DNA of 33,397 bases from Candidatus Brocadiia bacterium (GCA_013359215.1 JABWCH010000020.1:1-33397); one strand, 5' to 3'; shown: positions 22,913 to 32,440, counted from the stretch's first letter. Made by a program: numbers and translations. The notes: generated by a model from the sequence alone, not told the origin.

Positions 22913-24780
22913 TGAAAAGTCAGATTATCGTTTTGACAATTTTTATTGTTATGTTATTTCTAGGGATACAACAATCATATTGCTATCCTTCTGCCCAGAC
23001 AGTAGTATCGGTAACTATAAATAAAGGAGATAAGACAGAACAAGTAACATTGTATAGGGATCATGATCCAAATGTCAAAGTTCTTTATATGCTGCCTACA
23101 GAATTAAGAATCCGTACATATCATGGAAAAAAGATGTTTAACTGTGTTCTTTATCGTGGTATCCTAAATCAAACCGTTGGAAAAAAACTCCAGGAAAGCC
23201 AAGCAGATAAGCTATCAGGAGGATTGGTTGATACAATTTTAGAGCTATCTGGGCCGGTAGAGAACCTAGATGATCTAAAAGAAAAGTTAGCACCTGAATA
23301 TTCAGATTATTCGATTGCTTATATGCCTTTGGAAAGTGGTAGTGGAGGTTTGACTATTTCAGCATTACCAGCGATGGTGGATAGAGAGCTACCCACAGCA
23401 TCGACCGAAGAAAAAGAAAAAATACAGACACATACCAGTGGAGGACCGGTCGGTACAGAGGTAGGCTCACCTATGCCAGTCCGCCTTCGCCTATCTATGT
23501 TGGACGCTTTGATTATGCAAGAAGCACTGAATAAACCTAAGGGAGAAGGAATGACTTCTATGTTGGATATTCTCTATAGTGCTCGTTATCGGATCGCGCT
23601 ACCATCGGATAAAATTACCATTACCGCCAACAAAAAGCAAACTTATGAATACACTTCTTCACATTTTAAGTCCAAAGGGGGAATATGGTTCTGGTCGTTT
23701 GCTACCGATATTAAAGAAATTAGCGAAAAATTGATTTCGAATGGATATCTAAAAACGAAGATCGAATTACATGGCGGCAAACTATCTCTGGAGCAAGCTC
23801 AGTCTATCGCCGAAAACTGGGTGACTAATTTTATTTTGAAAGAGCTAGCCAATCCCCCTTTACCGTTACCTAGTCGCCAACAAGCTCAGGCCGAAGATAC
23901 TAAAAAGACTTGGCATGAAGGATGGAAATGGGGTGATCTTTCAACATCGTATAGTAAAACTAAAATTTCTCAGCTCATTGATCGCACAGAGGATTTCAAT
24001 TATGAAGTTAGCACTACCACCACATTACCTATACATTGTAAGGCAGTATTCCAGGGATTAGGACCTAATAATCTTACATTTGTCGATGTAAATAATAGCT
24101 ATTTTACCTATACTGCTTTAGTAGTAAAACCATTTGATAGAGCAATTATGAAAGAGCAACAACTCAGTAATATTGATGTTTCTATTCGAGGTCAAGCTGG
24201 CAAGGATATGTTGCGTCGAACAGTCAGTTTCGATGCCGATGAATATAGCACTTATGCAACTTGGATGCCGTTAAAATTAAACTTTGAAGCTGATAAAGAT
24301 GGAATTTTAAAAGGGCAGTCATTAGATAAATTAGAATATAGAATTAATGTCTCAGGTAATAATGGTTGGGATTTAGAGTCGGATTGGGATAAATTTAATC
24401 ATAGTAACTGGGAATTCGATATGCCGACAATCTATATCAGCAATAAAATTAGTTATATGCCTGTTAGATTTAAACCTTCGTTATTTCGTGAATATCCTAA
24501 TCTGATAGGTCTTCAAGTTGTGGTAACGCCAGAGAATCCAGATAGAGAACCAGTCCGATTCAGCTACGATACAAGCCAAACCTGTCGATATTTTTTCTAT
24601 AAAAAAAGTCAAGGGACTATCAAAAAAATTAACATTATTGCAGATTATAAGTATAATCGAAAGATAATCACTAAAGAACAAGTAGTAAATTTTGATAAAT
24701 CTATTGTCGGCGACGGCGAAACAATCAACGAAAAATATATCCCCGGAATTTTGGAATATGGCGAAGAACAGCAAAAGTAA
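22912..24780 (+). CDS. Secreted protein, FWYLPSEL family member 2, 622 aa
   Basis: GGAAGAG (22901-22907) precedes the ATG. Residues 1-24 form a signal peptide ending near SYCYPSA. Residues 43-70 hold the shared motif: VTLYRDHDPNVKVLYMLPTEL followed by RIRTYHGKKMF. A stretch with ALPAMVDRELPTAST and a Gly/Ser-rich SGSGG lies near residues 145-170. The second half is beta-rich, with Tyr- and Trp-rich strands (GGIWFWSFATDIKE, HEGWKWGDLSTS) and a final pair of repeats (NISNK-like, VVVTPENPDREPVRFSYD). No enzyme motif was recognised. Long secreted beta-proteins of this kind could be surface adhesins or shell-like envelope proteins; this is inference. An IS110 remnant separates it from its presumed paralogue downstream. 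Confidence 0.75.
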   Translation: MKSQIIVLTIFIVMLFLGIQQSYCYPSAQTVVSVTINKGDKTEQVTLYRDHDPNVKVLYMLPTELRIRTYHGKKMFNCVLYRGILNQTVGKKLQESQADKLSGGLVDTILELSGPVENLDDLKEKLAPEYSDYSIAYMPLESGSGGLTISALPAMVDRELPTASTEEKEKIQTHTSGGPVGTEVGSPMPVRLRLSMLDALIMQEALNKPKGEGMTSMLDILYSARYRIALPSDKITITANKKQTYEYTSSHFKSKGGIWFWSFATDIKEISEKLISNGYLKTKIELHGGKLSLEQAQSIAENWVTNFILKELANPPLPLPSRQQAQAEDTKKTWHEGWKWGDLSTSYSKTKISQLIDRTEDFNYEVSTTTTLPIHCKAVFQGLGPNNLTFVDVNNSYFTYTALVVKPFDRAIMKEQQLSNIDVSIRGQAGKDMLRRTVSFDADEYSTYATWMPLKLNFEADKDGILKGQSLDKLEYRINVSGNNGWDLESDWDKFNHSNWEFDMPTIYISNKISYMPVRFKPSLFREYPNLIGLQVVVTPENPDREPVRFSYDTSQTCRYFFYKKSQGTIKKINIIADYKYNRKIITKEQVVNFDKSIVGDGETINEKYIPGILEYGEEQQK

Positions 24781-24795
24781 CGTTGATATTAATGA

Positions 24796-25632
24796 ATCTT
24801 AAATGAGTTTTATAAAAGCGAAAATGATAATAAACAGGCAACCATCACAGATACTAAAATATCCTGGGATGAGCTTGTCTCTCAGTTAAGCGAAATGCAA
24901 ATCGAAAAATTACTTGAGGCTTTTTTGTCTAAAGAAAAAAGCGGAGAAAAAATTGAAGTAGTCAATCCCAAATCTGCGGGAATTGATATAGCTTCCAGGG
25001 AACATTGGGTCTGTATTCCTCGGCAAATGGCTGAAAATAATGTTCGTAAGTTTGGGACATTTACCTGCGATTTATACGAAATCCGTGATTGGTTGCTTGA
25101 GCATGGCATTACCACTGTAGCTATGGAATCTACTGGAATTTATTGGATTCCCTTGTTGCAAATCCTTGAATCTTCTGGCATCAATGTTTGTCTGGTCAAT
25201 GCCAAATATTTTAAAAATGTCCCTGGCCGCGGAAAATCTGATGCGCTTGATTGTCAGTGGCTACAAAAACTACATACTTTTGGTCTTCTACGCTCTTCTT
25301 TCCGCCCTGATGACAAGATATGCCAGATTTTCTCCTTTGTTTTTATTGTTTTTCTTAACCTTGATGCTTATAAATTTACCCAACAGCAAATTTTAGAATG
25401 CGATTTAATGATAGAAAAATACCTTCAAAAGATGGATCAACAAGAACAACAAGGCCAATTAACTTTTGAATTTTACCCCATTAAAAGCGCAATAAACATG
25501 GATTTTTTTATAATAAAATTTAAAATTTTTAAGCAAATTACAATACTCCCTTTATTTACAAGGGTTTCAAACAACTTTTATTCGAAGTTTCATAAAAGGG
25601 CAAACTTCATGTTTATACTTTATATATGTTGA
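24796..25632 (+). pseudogene. IS110-family transposase remnant, internally deleted
   Basis: The frame opens at 24796 without an obvious start; an ATG exists at 24895. It carries an intact DEDD N-terminal domain: SAGIDIASREHWVCIPR (Asp), AMESTGIYWIP (Glu) and SDALDCQWLQKL (Asp, Asp). After PDDKICQI it jumps to LDAYKFTQQQ, so about 100 residues present in the copy at 16771 are missing. The recognisable part ends near 25485 (LTFEFYPIK), almost exactly where the other copy ends, and the C-terminal Ser-bearing domain is absent. The remaining 49 codons are unrelated AT-rich DNA. It interrupts the spacing between two secreted-protein genes. Confidence 0.85.
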
Positions 25633-25655
25633 TTGCCCTCTTTGGGAGAAATATC

Positions 25656-27440
25656 ATGCGGATATATTTTATTATTATCATTTTATTGTTAATTATATCC
25701 TCTGTTATCAGTGCCTCACAACCAGATTGGCAAAGACAAATGATGGTAGAAGTAGGAGATCAAATAATTTCTGTTTATCCATCAATAGATACTAAAAATC
25801 AAACTGATTTTTGGTATTGCCCTGGAAAATTTCAACTAAAACGACTTATGAAGAAAGATGCAAGTCGCTATGCCATAAAATTTGAAACAAAACGAGATGG
25901 ACAAAACCATGGGCAGCTCATTGTTACTTGCATTCTTACAATGTCGGTGACAGAAGGAGACATTATTACTCAACTAGTCGAACATGGTTATATTCAGAAC
26001 AACATCCACTTAAATATTATTCCTGTCACCTGGCGATCTCTAGAATTTGATTCTTTCATAGGAAAACAAATTATTTTATATAATCAAAATAATGAATTAT
26101 TAAAAAATGAAATGCATTTCAGGTGGACTATGGAATTGGATGACTTTGATAGTTTGAAAAATATATTACATGATTCTTCGAATATCAATGGCCGCCTATC
26201 CATTAATAGTAATAATCAAAATGAGATCAATGTTTGTTTTTCTATATCTATGCCTAAAGATGCATTACAATGGAGAGTATATCGAAAAACAGAAGGTTGG
26301 TATATTTCATTTAAAAATATTTGTGAATTTGAGGTTAAATTATCGCAATTTTCTTACCGCCTAGATAGTTCACCTTTTCCAAAAACAAAAGTTTGCAGTA
26401 TTCTATTCTTTCCTAGTTGCTCTGAAAACGAACCCCAAGAACAAAATATTTTTTTAGGAAATATTACTACAAATTCTATTACTAATATCCAATATACAAT
26501 TTATCAGCAAAATTCATATAGCTATTTTGATAAAATATATATAACTTCGATTAATTCTGATATTTTTTTTACTGTTTTATTAAATAGTTTGTATGAAAAA
26601 ATTCATAACGATATTCAAAATATTTATGTTGATTTTTTTCTTTTATATAAAGGGAATAAAAAAGAAAAATTTCGTTTACATTTTTCGCCTCTTGAATTGG
26701 GAACATGTAAAATTTTACAGAAGCAGAAAAAAATTATTAAGAACGATCATTTATGCAAAATCGATTATATAGTTTGGGTGCAAAAAAAAGGAGAAAAAAA
26801 ATTTTTAAAAAAGCAGCAAGAGTTAAATATTAATAGCATAACCGATGATATCCAAATAGATATTACAAAAATAGTTCTAACACTATGGGATATAGAATCA
26901 ATCCAGCCATCTAAACTAAAATTAATACCTGTTCATCATGGTGAAATATGGCAGTTCGGAAAAGAAAAATTTTATTTTATTCCAAACTATTTTGATGTTA
27001 TTGATAGAAAAAAAAATCTTTATAATATAGAAATAATTTATAAAAATAATATTTCTCTTTATATATATATACATCTCTCAACCCTCCCTGATGCAAAAGA
27101 GCTAGAGCAGGCATCTCAAGAGGCCGGAATACAAGAAAAAATACAATCTCCCTCTATCACCCGTGCACGGTTTACCTTCATGTGCGGAGACCGAACTATT
27201 CTGCAAGATAAATTTTTTTTAGTCACATCCGATCACAGCATCCAGATTCGAATATTGTATAGGGGGGAAGATTTGGAATATGTATGGGAACAGTTATATA
27301 GAAATCCCAAAAGTCTTGATGCAACTGCTCAAATAGAGTTCGAATTGGAAGGGAGTAGAAAAACAAAAAACATCCACTGGAAGCCTTTTGACAATATAGA
27401 TAATTTACAAAAATATATAATACAAGTAGGGGGAGAATGA
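25656..27440 (+). CDS. Secreted protein, FWYLPSEL family member 3, 594 aa
   Basis: The ATG at 25656 follows GGGAGAAA; an upstream start at 25626 would spoil the signal peptide. Residues 1-22 (MRIYFIIIILLLIISSVISA) are the signal peptide. Residues 30-62 hold the shared motif: a strand QIISVYPSIDTKNQ, then FWYCPGKFQLKR, matching the FWYLPSEL motif of the 446-residue protein. Further beta-rich segments resemble the repeated strands of its relatives (WYISFKNICEFEVKL, KIDYIVWVQKKGEKKF). Codon use is very AT-rich with many Ile, Lys and Asn, like its neighbours. No catalytic motif is seen. The gene lies just after an IS110 remnant and is the last rightward gene in the window. Confidence 0.75.
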   Translation: MRIYFIIIILLLIISSVISASQPDWQRQMMVEVGDQIISVYPSIDTKNQTDFWYCPGKFQLKRLMKKDASRYAIKFETKRDGQNHGQLIVTCILTMSVTEGDIITQLVEHGYIQNNIHLNIIPVTWRSLEFDSFIGKQIILYNQNNELLKNEMHFRWTMELDDFDSLKNILHDSSNINGRLSINSNNQNEINVCFSISMPKDALQWRVYRKTEGWYISFKNICEFEVKLSQFSYRLDSSPFPKTKVCSILFFPSCSENEPQEQNIFLGNITTNSITNIQYTIYQQNSYSYFDKIYITSINSDIFFTVLLNSLYEKIHNDIQNIYVDFFLLYKGNKKEKFRLHFSPLELGTCKILQKQKKIIKNDHLCKIDYIVWVQKKGEKKFLKKQQELNINSITDDIQIDITKIVLTLWDIESIQPSKLKLIPVHHGEIWQFGKEKFYFIPNYFDVIDRKKNLYNIEIIYKNNISLYIYIHLSTLPDAKELEQASQEAGIQEKIQSPSITRARFTFMCGDRTILQDKFFLVTSDHSIQIRILYRGEDLEYVWEQLYRNPKSLDATAQIEFELEGSRKTKNIHWKPFDNIDNLQKYIIQVGGE

Positions 27441-27661
27441 TTATTTGAGAATCAATTACTATGCACTAAAGTACATACTTTGTGGAGGCTGGTTGAAAGT
27501 CGAGAGTTCCGCCTGAAGTCGGCTAAAGATTGCAGTTGAAGGAGAAAAATATGGGAGGTGTCGCATAAAAAACCACCTTATAGCAAAAAAATACTTGACA
27601 TCTCCAAATTAATTTTATATGAAAAAAAATTCTAAGAGCTATATGAAAAAGTTATGGCGGT
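27441..27661. promoter_or_regulatory. Gap with an orphan promoter-like sequence
   Basis: TTGACA (27595-27600), a 17-bp spacer and TATGAA (27618-27623) resemble a sigma-70 promoter on the plus strand, but no rightward gene follows, so it would read into the DUF4365 gene from behind. A less AT-rich stretch at 27486-27560 (GGAGGCTGGTTGAAAGTCG and on) holds no gene and no stable fold that I could establish. Confidence 0.3.
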
Positions 27662-28302
27662 TTAAGAGTTGAGTAATGAAAAGTGGCGAAGCGATGAAAA
27701 AAACTGTGACTCTTCGGCGGCCGTCATGGCGATATCCATGCCGAAATACAAATACTTACATATGTTTGTGAGGCCAGAGCAAAAAAAGCTGAAATATGAA
27801 ACAAGAAATGACCTGTTGCCAGACTTTGTAATTATTAGATAGTTTAGGATTTCTTCGATAGGCATAAAGCTCTGATCCAGAACGGCAAAGCCCTCAAATA
27901 GCGTATTGACATCTGTGTTTTGAAGTACGCTTTCTTTTGGAACAAGTATGCCTTTTTCGTTTTCGGGCGAAACTCTAAGTGCCTGCCTTATATCTTGCCA
28001 GTAACTTTGATTGGTTTCTGGATCATGCAAAATAATTATGACTGGGAGCGGAAACCTCTCCCAATAAAATCTGTGCTTCTGCTCTTGGTAGAATACCCAT
28101 GATGCGTTTTTTTCCTTAAGGAACGATTTTCCAGATTTGATCTGAACAACAATCATTCTCCATATTCAATTTGGCCGTCTATACCAACGTTGGCCATTGG
28201 TGTTTCTCTCCAAATCAGTCCTAATTTTGCGACAGCTTCTGCAACGGCATTGACACCAAGGCGTTCTGTCGTACTTATTGTTTGATATTTAGGAAAGTCC
28301 AT
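27662..28302 (-). pseudogene. DUF4365-family protein, split in two frames
   Basis: Two leftward frames meet at 28153-28156 with an ATGA overlap. The first (28302 to 28153) reads MDFPKYQTISTTERLGV, AVAKLGLIWRETPMANVGIDGQIEYGE. The second (28156 to 27662) reads MIVVQIKSGKSFL, YYQEQKH-type residues, WERFPLPVIIILHDPETNQSYW. Together they match the DUF4365 domain, whose GIDxxxE and QxKSG motifs are those of a PD-(D/E)XK-like fold. The normal linker of about ten residues between GIDGQIE and QIKSG is missing, so a deletion with frameshift is more likely than two true genes; translational coupling through ATGA cannot be excluded. The biological role of the family is unknown. Confidence 0.7.
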
Positions 28303-28598
28303 AAGTCCCAATTTCCCTCGTTTATGACACTGCCTTTTCTTCAATCCAAAAATTTAATTCTTCCCGATTTACTTGCTTTTGCGCCGATTGATTGTTATTG
28401 TTATACGTTTTTGAGAGTGAGTGATAATTAATTTTATCTTTTTCCCTTTTTGTTGCAATAAAATATTTCTGTATGCCTAAAAAAATTATGAGCATGCTCA
28501 ATATAAGGCTGAGTGACTATGGAAAGCTACCATTGTTGTTCCATGCGAATAGAGTCTGATGATTCTATCGCATGGATTGTTATGAATAAAAAAGCAGA
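28303..28598. other. Gap with a hairpin after the resolvase gene
   Basis: CCATGCGAATAG (28539-28550) pairs with CTATCGCATGG (28563-28573) apart from one bulged A. It lies just downstream of the leftward resolvase and may end its transcript, though no T tract follows on that strand. The rest of the gap shows nothing I can support. Confidence 0.4.
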
Positions 28599-29136
28599 TC
28601 AATGCTTTGATACTTCTGGAGGTGTTTGATTTTGGCTGTTTTTTCCATTATGTTTGAGATAACGGTAAAATGTTGATCTGGAAACCTTTAAAGTACGGCA
28701 TATACCGCCTATATCATTGCTACAATTTTGATAAAGGGCGATTGCCATAGCGATTTTTTTATCATTTTGTTCTTTCTCTGATGAGTTCCCGCTCAAATTC
28801 AGCGAGAGCACTAAAGAGGTGGAACGCCAGCTTCCCTGAGCTACTTGTAGTATCAATATTTTCCTGAAGACTTCGCAATTCGATATTGCTTTTTTGAAGG
28901 AGTGTTACAATTTCTATGAGGTGTTTCAGAGAGCGACCAAGTCGATCCAATTTCCAGACGACGAGGGTATCGCCCTGTCGTATGAATTGCATGGCTTCTC
29001 CAAGCCCCTCTCTTTCCGCTTTGCTCCCGCTTATAATATCGGTGAAAACTTTCTCGCATCCTGCTTTCAGCAAAGCGTCCTTTTGCATATCCAGGCATTG
29101 CTCTGATGTGGAGACTCTTGCGTAACCTACTAACAT
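28599..29136 (-). pseudogene. Serine recombinase (resolvase/invertase), broken before the HTH
   Basis: AAAGGAAA precedes the ATG at 29136. The first frame has a complete catalytic domain: VGYARVSTSEQ with the nucleophilic Ser, a SGSKAEREGL loop, VVWKLDRLGRS, and the E-helix start LAEFERELIRERTK. It then hits TGA at 28762-28764. The C-terminal HTH (KKIAMAIALYQNCSN, GICRTLKVSRSTFYRYLKHNG) lies in another frame ending at 28599. The linker normally found after RERTK (AGLxAARARGRxGGRP) is missing, so a deletion of roughly 60 bp shifted the frame. The product would lack its DNA-binding domain. Such enzymes resolve co-integrates or invert DNA; it may have served the replicon. Confidence 0.85.
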
Positions 29137-29193
29137 AATCGTTTCCTTTCTGTATCGTCTTTATCCTTATGTTAAATAATATTTTAAGAAAAA

Positions 29194-29253
29194 TGACCCA
29201 TTTTTGGTGCCACTACCTCATATATAAGAGGTAGTGGCACCGTTTTTGGGTCA
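29194..29253. terminator. Large hairpin between primase and resolvase genes
   Basis: A 14-bp perfect GC-containing stem (GGTGCCACTACCTC, 29206-29219, with 29228-29241) is capped by an 8-nt loop. It is extended, past a 5x5 internal mismatch, by a second 7-bp stem (TGACCCA 29194-29200 with TGGGTCA 29247-29253). It lies 11 bp after the primase stop on the minus strand. It may be a terminator, but its size and dyad form also suit a resolvase or replication site. Confidence 0.6.
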
Positions 29254-29264
29254 CTCATAAGTCT

Positions 29265-32258
29265 TTATAGAACAATATATTGTCTAATCAATCTTTGCTC
29301 TTCCTTTGTTTTACGTTCCAGATGGAATTTATGGCGTATATCTGTCCATGAAATTGATGGATTATGTTCTTGGTATATCTTGATTTCTTCGATAGTTTTT
29401 TTAATGCTGGCTTGTAAACGAACAGCATTGATATGTTCTTGAAACCAATTTTTTATTTGATCTTTATACAAAGCGGGCAACTCTCGAATAATTCTTGGGC
29501 CGTGAGAAAGCTCCCTCCAACCTGCATTGGGATGCTCCTGAAGGTAATTCTCTATGGCAGTCTTCGCTTCATTTATAATATGCTCTTCTTCGTATTGCTC
29601 TACTCCTATGCTTTTCAGGCTGGAGGTATCCAGTCCTCTGAGCCAATTCAAAATAAAGTCCTGAGCATAGCGTACACAAGTCTGAGCATTTATGACTGTG
29701 ACATGATGGCCGACTTTGGTAAGTTCCATCTCGACTCTATGGCTTACGTCCAGAGCATATCTCCCGTAGAAAAGGAAAATTCGTATGGTGTTCTCATCTT
29801 CCCCTGATGTAAGGCGCAAAATTCTCATGGCCGCCTGGCGGGATTTATCTGCCACGTCATCCACAATGTATTCCTTATTGGTTTTGGTAGCAGGACGCCC
29901 TACAAAAAGGCATTTGGGTCTCTCACAACTGGTAGAGACCATTGCAATTTTAAACTGGCCTAAGTCAAGTCCCTGCCCAAGAGGCCCATGGATACAACTG
30001 ATGCAAAGATCAAATTCAATCGAAGTACCTTGAATGGGTGCATTGCGGATTTTCTGAGCACCATCGTAGTACATGGTTCTCACTTTTTCGCTGATTTCTT
30101 TCTCTGCCTCGGCTGCTTCGTAGTATGTGGGCAAGAAAGAGAGTACTTTTGTGCTTTGCGTTAGAGCAAGAAGAAAGTTTTGTGTTTCTTTATCCTCGAA
30201 ACGTAGCTCTTTTTCTATGGCGACAATCAAAAGATTTTGGAAACACACGTAGGGGGATTTCGCTATATGGTAACTTATCTCTCCCAGTGCATTACAAAGC
30301 ACGTACCTATCTGCATCGCTGGCACTCGGCCCGGTAAGACCGATTTGGGCATTTTCTTTGATTTTTCTGAGGATTGACAGATCCCATCCTTGAAGAATGG
30401 GTACACCACAAACGTGTCGTGGAGGGATTTTTTTTCTTTTGTCTTTCTTTCGGTCATTGAGTTCTGTTTCTGTAAGAGCCCGGCCAAGATTTTTTTTACT
30501 CTCGCTATCGTAAGGGTAGAAAATAACAAGGCTTGGTTCTATTAACCTGGTAAGAATATCCTCGACCCAGGCTTTTAAGGTTACTTCCAGTTGTATAGCA
30601 TCTTTGCATCCAGTTGACCACTGGCGATCCGAGAAGGTTTTAACCGGCATGACTTGATAAACCCGCATGGTATTATCTTCTATGTACATATCCGGGTTTA
30701 CGAGATGATCTATTGTTACCTCTTCTCCGTTCAATTTATCTTCTTTATGATGTTGAGAGATAGGAGCATAGTTGAGCATTCCTCCTTTCCCGCTTCTAAG
30801 TTGCAACAGCTTATTGGGAAAACAATTAAGACAATTCCCTGAAGCTGTAAACAAAGGGCACAGGCTATTTTTTAGCCATAATTCCTGTCCAAAAAAGCTT
30901 TTTAAGGAATTTCTGGAGCCGAGTTCTTTGGACAAAAAAGTTGATTCTAAAAAGGAAACAAATTCATCTATCAAGACCAAAGGCGATTCTCCGAATTCTT
31001 TGTTAAAGAGCATATTGACCAAAGTATGGTGGTAAGGGGTTTCACCTTTAAAGGTAAAATACACATGAGGAGCAATTACAATAATGGGCCTTATATCCGG
31101 GATTTTCTTAGAGCGTTTATTTTCATCTCCTTCTTTAGGCGAGCCTTTCAGATGGAACAAATGACCCGCCGATAAATTGAATTTGAAGAGTAAAGATTTG
31201 ATGGTTTGCCCCAGTTGATTGAGTTCATCATGAGAACGAGAGGCAATAAGAACAGACCTTCCTTTTTTGAGTTCGGATACAGCTATATACGCATTGGTGT
31301 AAGATTTACCGGAACCTTGTGGTGCAAGGATGGCAAAGCTTTCCCCTTTTCCAACTGTTTCTTTCATGAGTTCCAAGACCGTTTTATTGGCAGGTTCCGG
31401 TAATGCAGGGATTAATGATCCATACTCTATTATAATATCCAGTTCGGCCAGAAGCAGTGGTTTTGCTTGCTCTATCAGCTTTTGGAAATCTTCTTTAAAA
31501 TGACGGGATCGCTGGTGCATCTCATTGGGATCTTTGACTCCCTGCATTTCGATAACAAATGCGATTCCTTTGTATCCAATATATTCAAGCCTCCTTCTGA
31601 TCCCATGTACAAAAGTTTCTCCTCCTTTATCCGGTTCTTTGATGATATAAATCTTCTTTATGCCTGCAACATGTCCCAATGCAATTTTTTTTGCCATATC
31701 TGCCCCAGGCAATCCCAGAGCGGGATAACCGTGATACCAAAGCGTCCAGCAATCGCTTTCGCCTTCGACCAAAAAGAGATACCCTTCTTTTCGGGCTTCT
31801 TTGAGTTTCCAGAGTCCATAGGGCACTGGATGCCCTTCTCCTGCTTCCCATGCGCTACCTTCTTTGGCCGATAATGCCCATCTTTTGCGCTGGCGAGGAG
31901 CGAGTGTGCCGTCTTCCATATAATAAGGAATCCTGAGCCAGTTTCCTTTCGGCTCGATGCCAAGGTTTTGCAAAAATTCTTCAGGTAAACCTTTAGCAAA
32001 GGCCAGATCAGCAACGGTAATTCCATAGCTTTTTCGGAAATCTGTCTGAGGGAACAAATCTTTCCAGGATAAACCCAATGTCTGTAAAATTTCCTCTCCT
32101 CTGCAACCAGCATGGCATTTGATCAGAATTTTTTCATCACTCCCAAGGCCAATGGAAAGGCTATTGTGCCGGTCATCGTGAGAGGGACAACGAGCGATCC
32201 AGTTTTCACCACTTTTTTTGACATTCTGGAGTAAGGCTAAAAAATTTTCGAGAATCAT
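29265..32258 (-). CDS. Primase/helicase with zinc finger, TOPRIM and P-loop domains, 997 aa
   Basis: AGGGGAAAAAAT precedes the ATG. Residues 20-55 form a CHC2-like zinc finger (C24, H27, C48, C52 in RCPSHDDRHNSLSIG and IKCHAGC). Residues 150-250 resemble TOPRIM, with the metal ligands E165 (LVEGESD), D210 (EPDKGG) and a VKDPNE tail. From 303 there is a P-loop ATPase: Walker A LAPQGSGKS at 311-319, Walker B VLIDEF with D431 and E432, and a late QAAMRILR helix like helicase motif VI. This order matches plasmid and satellite primase-helicases that start replication by priming and unwinding. It is the best candidate for replication of this DNA. The DnaC-like gene at 2978 would be a possible partner. 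Confidence 0.85.
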   Translation of the reverse strand: MILENFLALLQNVKKSGENWIARCPSHDDRHNSLSIGLGSDEKILIKCHAGCRGEEILQTLGLSWKDLFPQTDFRKSYGITVADLAFAKGLPEEFLQNLGIEPKGNWLRIPYYMEDGTLAPRQRKRWALSAKEGSAWEAGEGHPVPYGLWKLKEARKEGYLFLVEGESDCWTLWYHGYPALGLPGADMAKKIALGHVAGIKKIYIIKEPDKGGETFVHGIRRRLEYIGYKGIAFVIEMQGVKDPNEMHQRSRHFKEDFQKLIEQAKPLLLAELDIIIEYGSLIPALPEPANKTVLELMKETVGKGESFAILAPQGSGKSYTNAYIAVSELKKGRSVLIASRSHDELNQLGQTIKSLLFKFNLSAGHLFHLKGSPKEGDENKRSKKIPDIRPIIVIAPHVYFTFKGETPYHHTLVNMLFNKEFGESPLVLIDEFVSFLESTFLSKELGSRNSLKSFFGQELWLKNSLCPLFTASGNCLNCFPNKLLQLRSGKGGMLNYAPISQHHKEDKLNGEEVTIDHLVNPDMYIEDNTMRVYQVMPVKTFSDRQWSTGCKDAIQLEVTLKAWVEDILTRLIEPSLVIFYPYDSESKKNLGRALTETELNDRKKDKRKKIPPRHVCGVPILQGWDLSILRKIKENAQIGLTGPSASDADRYVLCNALGEISYHIAKSPYVCFQNLLIVAIEKELRFEDKETQNFLLALTQSTKVLSFLPTYYEAAEAEKEISEKVRTMYYDGAQKIRNAPIQGTSIEFDLCISCIHGPLGQGLDLGQFKIAMVSTSCERPKCLFVGRPATKTNKEYIVDDVADKSRQAAMRILRLTSGEDENTIRIFLFYGRYALDVSHRVEMELTKVGHHVTVINAQTCVRYAQDFILNWLRGLDTSSLKSIGVEQYEEEHIINEAKTAIENYLQEHPNAGWRELSHGPRIIRELPALYKDQIKNWFQEHINAVRLQASIKKTIEEIKIYQEHNPSISWTDIRHKFHLERKTKEEQRLIRQYIVL

Positions 32259-32265
32259 ATTTTTT

Positions 32266-32338
32266 CCCCTAAATTTTAAAAAATAGTCTGGAATCCAGGG
32301 GAAATTTATGGTATAAAAAAATATCCCCTAAATTTAGG
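32266..32338. repeat. CCCCTAAATTT repeats upstream of the primase/helicase gene
   Basis: CCCCTAAATTT occurs at 32266-32276 and 32325-32335. A related GGGGAAATTT in the opposite sense is at 32298-32307. The second copy includes the palindrome CCTAAATTTAGG (32327-32338). The cluster lies directly in front of the primase start and could be an operator or iteron-like origin sites. Confidence 0.55.
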
Positions 32339-32358
32339 AGATAAAATGAGCTTGTTTG

Positions 32359-32395
32359 AAAGCTGAGGAAAACTTGCTGTGTCTGCCTCAGCTTT
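32359..32395. terminator. 10-bp stem hairpin between primase and integrase genes
   Basis: AAAGCTGAGG (32359-32368) pairs exactly with CCTCAGCTTT (32386-32395), with a 17-nt loop; AAATGAG and CTCATTT add an outer stem. It follows the leftward integrase stop by about 45 bp, so it likely ends that transcript before the primase promoter. Confidence 0.6.
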
Positions 32396-32440
32396 TCTCA
32401 TTTACCTCCCAATATTCCAGGCTTACCATAAATTTCGAAA

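Noticed and set aside
27486..27560. Structured RNA or riboswitch in a less AT-rich stretch
   Set aside because: I could not find a convincing set of helices or a known consensus, and no rightward gene follows.
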